Shown: piece after piece, positions 58,838 through 64,000 of the stretch
Position numbering within the stretch: the stretch's first letter is position 1
How the letters are laid out: each line of letters begins with the position of its first letter
Source: an uncultured Eubacteriales bacterium
GTDB taxonomy: Bacteria > Bacillota > Clostridia > Saccharofermentanales > UBA5734
Assembly: GCA_903835065.1 (NCBI GenBank)
Contig: CAILLO010000077.1
Location: 112,621 to 176,620, forward strand
Length of the DNA stretch: 64,000 nt
Reading direction: 5' to 3'
The notes under the pieces: model-generated
Database searches by the model: none
What the model saw: only the letters and a program-made list of their open reading frames with translations
What the model was told of the DNA's origin: nothing
Made by a program: the position numbers and the translations under genes

Positions 58838-60190
58838 CTATTTCTCGAGCCGCGCCGAAGACGCCGCCGGCTTGACCTTGCCGCGCGATTCCCGAAACTT
58901 GCCCGGGGTCACGCCCGTCATCCGCTTGAACACCTTGGAGAAGTAGCTCTGGCCCTCGAAACCGGCCAGCGTCGACACGTCGACGAGCTGGATCGAGTCG
59001 TTGAGCAGCATCTTCTTGGCGGACTCCACGCGGATCCGGTTCACGAAGACGTTGAAGTTGTCCTTCATCTCCTCCTTGAAGACCCGGCTGAAGTAGGCCG
59101 GGCTGAGGTACACGTGCGACGCGGCCTCCTCCAGGGTGATGCGGTTCATGTAGTTCTTGCGGATGTAGTCCACCGCGCGGTAGATCACGTCCGCATGCTT
59201 GACTTCCGACAGGTTGAAGACCTGGTCCGTGAAGCGGGCCATGATGCCGGACAGCCAGTAGGCGAGGTCCTCGACGTTGCGGAAGCTGTTGATGCGGTTG
59301 AGGTAGCCGTAGTTGAGGCCGAAGATCTGCTGCGCGTCTGCGCCGCCCTTGATCGCGGCGCGGGACAGTAGCACGACCAGCTCGAGCACGCGGGCGCGGA
59401 TGATGTCGAAGCTGCCGCCGCTTGCGAAGAAGATGTGGCCCAGGATCTCGTTGAGGACGCGTTGCGCGCCGGGCCGGTCGCCGATCTCGATCAGGTCGAG
59501 GAGCTCGCGCTCCTTTTCCATCGGATAGGCCTCCATGCCCTCGGGCTGGCCGATGTCCTTGATCGAGCGGATATGTTCCCAGATTTCGGCCTGCAGTTCG
59601 CCGGAGCTCTTTCGGGCGTCGACGTCGGCATAGGAATCGTCGGACAGCGACTTCGCGACGTGGGCGAGCAGGTCGCACAGGCTGTTCACGCGCTGCGGGG
59701 CGATCACGGGGACGCTCTCCATCTGGCGGCGCAGCGACGGGATGAATTCGTTCGCGATCCCGTTCTTGGCCATGATTTCGTCGATCAGGAACTCGTCGGG
59801 GTCGATCATGTGCACGGGCCCGCCGAGCAGGGCGCCGACCACGACGCCACCGGACAGGACGGGCGAGGCCCAGTGCGTCAGGCCCATCGGGCAGAAATAG
59901 ACGTACTTGCCGCCGAAGCGCTCGGCCTGGTAGGAGCCGTAGAGGTGCGAATTGGTGCAGGCGTCGGCCTCGGAGGAGCCTTCGGGGATGCGGGAGCGGA
60001 AGATCTCGCCCGCGATCTCGCACACCGTGTGGCGGCCGTGCTGCCTATCCGCGACGTGCAGGGTCTCCCCCATCGCGCTGACCACCATGCACGGGACGCC
60101 GGTCGACCGCTCGTAGTCGTCCGCGGCACGGAACAGGCGTTCCATGTCGTAGTTCGGGGCGAGCGTCTGCGGCAGCGAGAAGCGGACCAT
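58838..60190 (-). CDS. PocR-sensor AraC-family regulator
   Basis: N-terminal sensory CEIAGEIFRS..CPMGLTHWASPVLSGG; C-terminal AraC HTH EEAASHVYLSPAYFSRVFKEEM..FSKVFKRMTGVTPGKFR. Confidence 0.9.
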   Translation of the reverse strand: MVRFSLPQTLAPNYDMERLFRAADDYERSTGVPCMVVSAMGETLHVADRQHGRHTVCEIAGEIFRSRIPEGSSEADACTNSHLYGSYQAERFGGKYVYFCPMGLTHWASPVLSGGVVVGALLGGPVHMIDPDEFLIDEIMAKNGIANEFIPSLRRQMESVPVIAPQRVNSLCDLLAHVAKSLSDDSYADVDARKSSGELQAEIWEHIRSIKDIGQPEGMEAYPMEKERELLDLIEIGDRPGAQRVLNEILGHIFFASGGSFDIIRARVLELVVLLSRAAIKGGADAQQIFGLNYGYLNRINSFRNVEDLAYWLSGIMARFTDQVFNLSEVKHADVIYRAVDYIRKNYMNRITLEEAASHVYLSPAYFSRVFKEEMKDNFNVFVNRIRVESAKKMLLNDSIQLVDVSTLAGFEGQSYFSKVFKRMTGVTPGKFRESRGKVKPAASSARLEK

Positions 60191-60284
60191 CGAGTGCCCT
60201 CCGGGAAATCCTTCTTTCTGGATTGTATTCTATCCCGGAGGGTCAGGATGCAACGGTCTTGTCTCGATTTGTATTTTCTTGCAC

Positions 60285-62684
60285 TCAGTGGCCGCGATGG
60301 ACCTCGATGACGTCGCGAATGGACTTGACCCGTCCGAACACGCGGTCGAGCTGGTCCTGTCCCTGCACTTCGACGGTCATCGAGATGCTGGCGGTGAAGT
60401 CCTTGAGGACCTTCATCGAGGCCGCGACGATGGAGACCTTCTCCTCGGCGATGGCGCTGGATATGTCGGCGAGCAGGTGCCGCCGGTCGTTCGCGAGCAC
60501 GGTCATCTCGACCTTGTACGCCGCACCGGGGGACTCCCCGGCCCATGTGACCTCGATCAGGCGCGCCGCCTCCTCGGTCTCGCGGGGCGTGCGCGTGGAA
60601 TCGGAGGGGGATAGCAGCGAGCGGATGTTGGCGCAGTCGGTCCGATGCACGGCGACGCCCTTGCCGCGGGTGATGAAGCCGACGATCGAGTCGCCGTAGA
60701 CGGGGCCGCAGCAGCGGGAGAACACGACGAGGCAGTTGTCGATGCCCTTCACGACGACGCCGCCGCTCTTGTTCGTCGGGCGGCGCTGCGGGCGCTGGGT
60801 GACCATGGCGGCGGCCGCGGCGACGAGGGCCTCCTCGGTGGCCTTCTGGCCGGCCTGCGCGAGCCCGGCCGGGACGATCTGCGACGGTACGGGCGTGGCG
60901 CCGGGCACGTGCACCAGCTGTCCCTGGGCGTTCAGCCGGTACCCCAGGCGCGTGCGCTCCTCCTCGGGCAGGTAGCGGATGTATTCCTCGCGCAGTCGGG
61001 AGATCACCTTGCCGGCCGACAGGCCGCCGAAGCCGATCGCGGAGTACATGTCGTCGACGGAGGAAAGCGAGTAGCGGCGCAGCACCGGATCGAGCACATC
61101 GCCGCGTGCAAGCAGCTGGGACGGCGTGAGCGAGAGCTTGCGAAGCTCCTTCTCGAAGGCCTCCTTGCCGCGCTCGATGTTCTCCTCGCGCATCTCCTTC
61201 TTGAACCACTGGTTGATCTTGCTGCGTGCCGACGAGCTCTTCACGATCTTCAGCCAATCGCGGCTGGGCCCGTGGACCTTGTCGGAGGTCAGGATCTCGA
61301 CGATGTCGCCGTTCTGCAGCTCGTACGTCAACGGCACGATGCGCCCGTTGACCTTGGCGCCGTACATGCGGTTGCCGATGCCGCTGTGGATGTTGTACGC
61401 GAGGTCGACCGGCACGGCGCCGGCCGGCAGCGGCACGACGTCGCCGCGCGGCGTGAACACGAACACCTCGTCGGCGACCAGACCGTTGCGCAGCGACTCC
61501 ATGAACTCGCCGGCGTCGCGCATCTCCTTCTGCCACTCGAGAAGCTGGCGCAGCCAGGCGAGCTTCTCGTCGTAGGCCTCGCCCTCCTTCGCGTCCTTGC
61601 CGCCCTTGCCCTTCGCAGCGGCGCCCCCCGCGCCCTGCGCGCCCTCCTTGTACTTCCAGTGCGCCGCGATGCCGTATTCCGCCGTGCGGTGCATGTCCTT
61701 CGTGCGGATCTGCACCTCGAAGGGCACGCCCTTGGGACCGAACACGGTCGTGTGCAGCGACTGGTACTGGTTGGGCTTGGGCATCGCGATGTAGTCCTTG
61801 AAGCGGCCGGGCATCGGGCGGTACAGGTCGTGCACCGCGCCGAGCACGGCGTAGCAGTCCGCGACCGTATCGACGACGACGCGCGTCGCGAAGAGGTCGT
61901 AGATCTGGTCCAGGGACTTGGCCTGCGTCTGCATCTTGCGGTAGATGCTGTAGAAGTGCTTCGGACGGCCGTCGATGTCGCCGTGGATGCCCATCGACTC
62001 GATACGCGCGCGGATCTCGGCGATGACCTGGGCCAGCATCTGCTCGCGCTCGGTGCGTTTCTGCGCGATCGCGCCGACGAGCTCGTAGTAGGCCTCCCGG
62101 TCGATGTAGCGGAGGCAGAGGTCCTCGAGTTCCCACTTCATGCGGTAGATGCCGAGGCGGTGGGCGAGCGGCGCGTAGATGTCGAGGGTCTCGTGCGCCT
62201 TCTCCTTCTGCTTCTCCTCGGTCATGTACTGGATCGTGCGCATGTTGTGCAGGCGGTCGGCCAGCTTGATCAGGACGACGCGGATGTCGCGGGCCATCGA
62301 GAGGAACATCTTGCGGAAGTTCTCGGCCTGCACCTCCTCCTTCGAGGAGTAGGAGATCTTCTCGAGCTTGGTCACGCCGTCGACGAGTTCCGCGACGGTC
62401 TCGCCGAACTGCTCGCGGACGTCGTCGAGGGTGCGGCCGGTGTCCTCGACGGTGTCGTGCAGCAGCGCGCCGCACAGCGTTTCGGCGTCGACCTCGTAGT
62501 CGGTCAGGATCAGGGTGGTCTCGACGGGGTGGAAGATATACGGCTCGCCGTTGGCGCGGGTCTGCCCCTCGTGCGCGGTCCTTGCGAACTCATAGGCCTT
62601 CCAGAGCCGCTCGCCGACGGGCTCGCGGAGATAGGCCTCCGCCTTGGAGACCACGGTGCCCATGAGTTCCCGGATTTCAGGCAT
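60285..62684 (-). CDS. relA: Bifunctional (p)ppGpp synthetase/hydrolase RelA/SpoT
   Basis: HD domain (LLHDTVEDT); synthetase (GRPKHFYSIYRKMQ); TGS; ACT domains. Confidence 0.97.
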   Translation of the reverse strand: MPEIRELMGTVVSKAEAYLREPVGERLWKAYEFARTAHEGQTRANGEPYIFHPVETTLILTDYEVDAETLCGALLHDTVEDTGRTLDDVREQFGETVAELVDGVTKLEKISYSSKEEVQAENFRKMFLSMARDIRVVLIKLADRLHNMRTIQYMTEEKQKEKAHETLDIYAPLAHRLGIYRMKWELEDLCLRYIDREAYYELVGAIAQKRTEREQMLAQVIAEIRARIESMGIHGDIDGRPKHFYSIYRKMQTQAKSLDQIYDLFATRVVVDTVADCYAVLGAVHDLYRPMPGRFKDYIAMPKPNQYQSLHTTVFGPKGVPFEVQIRTKDMHRTAEYGIAAHWKYKEGAQGAGGAAAKGKGGKDAKEGEAYDEKLAWLRQLLEWQKEMRDAGEFMESLRNGLVADEVFVFTPRGDVVPLPAGAVPVDLAYNIHSGIGNRMYGAKVNGRIVPLTYELQNGDIVEILTSDKVHGPSRDWLKIVKSSSARSKINQWFKKEMREENIERGKEAFEKELRKLSLTPSQLLARGDVLDPVLRRYSLSSVDDMYSAIGFGGLSAGKVISRLREEYIRYLPEEERTRLGYRLNAQGQLVHVPGATPVPSQIVPAGLAQAGQKATEEALVAAAAAMVTQRPQRRPTNKSGGVVVKGIDNCLVVFSRCCGPVYGDSIVGFITRGKGVAVHRTDCANIRSLLSPSDSTRTPRETEEAARLIEVTWAGESPGAAYKVEMTVLANDRRHLLADISSAIAEEKVSIVAASMKVLKDFTASISMTVEVQGQDQLDRVFGRVKSIRDVIEVHRGH

Positions 62685-64000
62685 CCGCTTCCAGAGCCCC
62701 TTCTTCCTTGAGCCGGCGATAGGTCGGCGAGCCTTCGAGCTTCACGCGGTCGGCGGTCGGCAGGAGGCGGATCCTGCGTCGCCCTGTGCCGGCGGCCTCG
62801 AGGACGACGAGCGAGGATTCCTCCAGTATAGCCAAAACCGTCTCCAGTTCAAATCCGGAGGCCGTGCCGCAGCCGTTCAGGGGCCCGAGGTCGCGGGCGA
62901 TCGCGGTGGGGTCGTAGATCGTTCCGTCGGCATTCCGCGGGTCCTTCAGGAGGCGGTAGACGGCGCCGAACAACGACGCGCGGACCATGCGGGGCGCGCC
63001 CGGGCGCAGGTCGCGGATCTGGAGCTGGACGCTCTTCGCGCCGCGGTACTCGTTGACGTCGAGCTGGAAAAGCACGTCGATGCGGTCGCCGTCGGCGAAG
63101 GAGTCGGGTCGGGACGCGTTGCCGAAGGCGATGCCGTCGGGCGCGGGGCGGCCGTCCGCGGTCCGGAACGAGTAGCGGCGGTGCTTGCCCTCGGTCAGCG
63201 GACGCTGCGCGGCGACGCGCAGGTCCTTCGCGACGAAGAGCGGCCGGGGGTTGCCCTCGCCGAACGGGGCGAGGCGCTGGAGGGACAGGGCACGGTCGAG
63301 GGTCAGCGCGGTCGGCGGCAGGACGGCGTCGGCCTCGACGGCCGGTCCGTCGTCTCCACCCTCGGGCGGCGGGAGGGCGGCCGCGCAGGCCTCGAGCGCG
63401 GCGCGGAAGGCGTCGAGGTTTCCGGGTTCGATCACGACGCCGGCGGCCTTGCGGTGCCCGCCGAACCGGACGGTGAGAGGGGCGGCGGAGGCGATCGCGG
63501 ACAGCAGGTCGAAGTCGCCGCAGCCGCGGCCGGAACCGCGGAGCTGGCCGTTCTCGTCGGCGAAGACGATGGCGGAGCGGCCGAAGGCCTCGACGAGGCG
63601 CGAGGCGACGATGCCGACCACGCCGGGGTGCCAGCCGGCGCCCGCGACGACGAGGGGCGCAGAGGGGGGGAGGGCGGTGGTGACGGCCGGGGCGGGGCGT
63701 TCGCGCGCCGCGAGGAGCGCGCGCGCCTGGGCGGACGCCTCGTCGAAGATGCGGCCCTCGACGGCCTGCCGACGCGCGTTCTCACGTTCCAGTTCGGCGG
63801 CGAGCGCGGCGGCACGCGCGGGGTCGGTCGCGAGGAGAAGCTCGACCGCGCGCGTCGCGTCGCCCATCCGCCCCGCGGCATTGAGGCGCGGGGCGAGGCG
63901 GAAGGCGACGGAGGCCTCGTCGAGGGCTTCGGGCGCGGTGGACGAGGCGTCGAGGAGCGCGCGGACGCCGGGGCGAGGCGCGCGGCGCATGCGCTCGAGG
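62677..64000 (-). CDS. recJ: Single-stranded-DNA-specific exonuclease RecJ (C-terminal part; N-terminus beyond window)
   Basis: VAFRLAPRLNAAGRMGDATRAVELLLA; GWHPGVVGIVASRLVEAFGR; FGGHRKAAG. Confidence 0.92.
   Translation of the reverse strand, partial: LERMRRAPRPGVRALLDASSTAPEALDEASVAFRLAPRLNAAGRMGDATRAVELLLATDPARAAALAAELERENARRQAVEGRIFDEASAQARALLAARERPAPAVTTALPPSAPLVVAGAGWHPGVVGIVASRLVEAFGRSAIVFADENGQLRGSGRGCGDFDLLSAIASAAPLTVRFGGHRKAAGVVIEPGNLDAFRAALEACAAALPPPEGGDDGPAVEADAVLPPTALTLDRALSLQRLAPFGEGNPRPLFVAKDLRVAAQRPLTEGKHRRYSFRTADGRPAPDGIAFGNASRPDSFADGDRIDVLFQLDVNEYRGAKSVQLQIRDLRPGAPRMVRASLFGAVYRLLKDPRNADGTIYDPTAIARDLGPLNGCGTASGFELETVLAILEESSLVVLEAAGTGRRRIRLLPTADRVKLEGSPTYRRLKEEGALEADA

Overview
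The window is a high-GC bacterial chromosome segment that looks like Bacillota/Clostridia. Supporting signs are the rplU-prp-rpmA-obg-yhbY order, an L27 with a Prp-cleavable N-terminus, a Bacillus-type LexA box, and the pta-ackA-DUF177-rpmF order. I find about 55 protein-coding genes. No rRNA, tRNA, CRISPR array or transposon was recognised. Housekeeping blocks include L21/Prp/L27/Obg/YhbY; RNase G with two radical-SAM-associated proteins; Der/TypA/MltG/U32 peptidase; Pta/AckA/DUF177/L32; TmcAL/TyrS/S20/RNase J; and RelA/RecJ. Accessory blocks include a DeoR-regulated operon with a fused-E1 2-oxoacid dehydrogenase; a HypA / Fe-S flavoprotein / HypB / membrane-protein cluster with no hydrogenase in the window; a GH4 alpha-galactosidase with an AraC regulator; a LexA-boxed dinB with an overlapping small partner gene; and a PocR-AraC / corrinoid-protein pair. 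The most interesting candidate is upstream of an HD-GYP gene (about 49.8-50.1 kb, minus strand). An unannotated 25-aa signal-peptide-like micropeptide there has its ribosome-binding site inside a perfect 9-bp inverted repeat, with a 20-bp-periodic direct-repeat array further upstream. Three genes show apparent 1-nt frameshifts at G/C homopolymers. All assignments come from reading the sequence; no database search was run.
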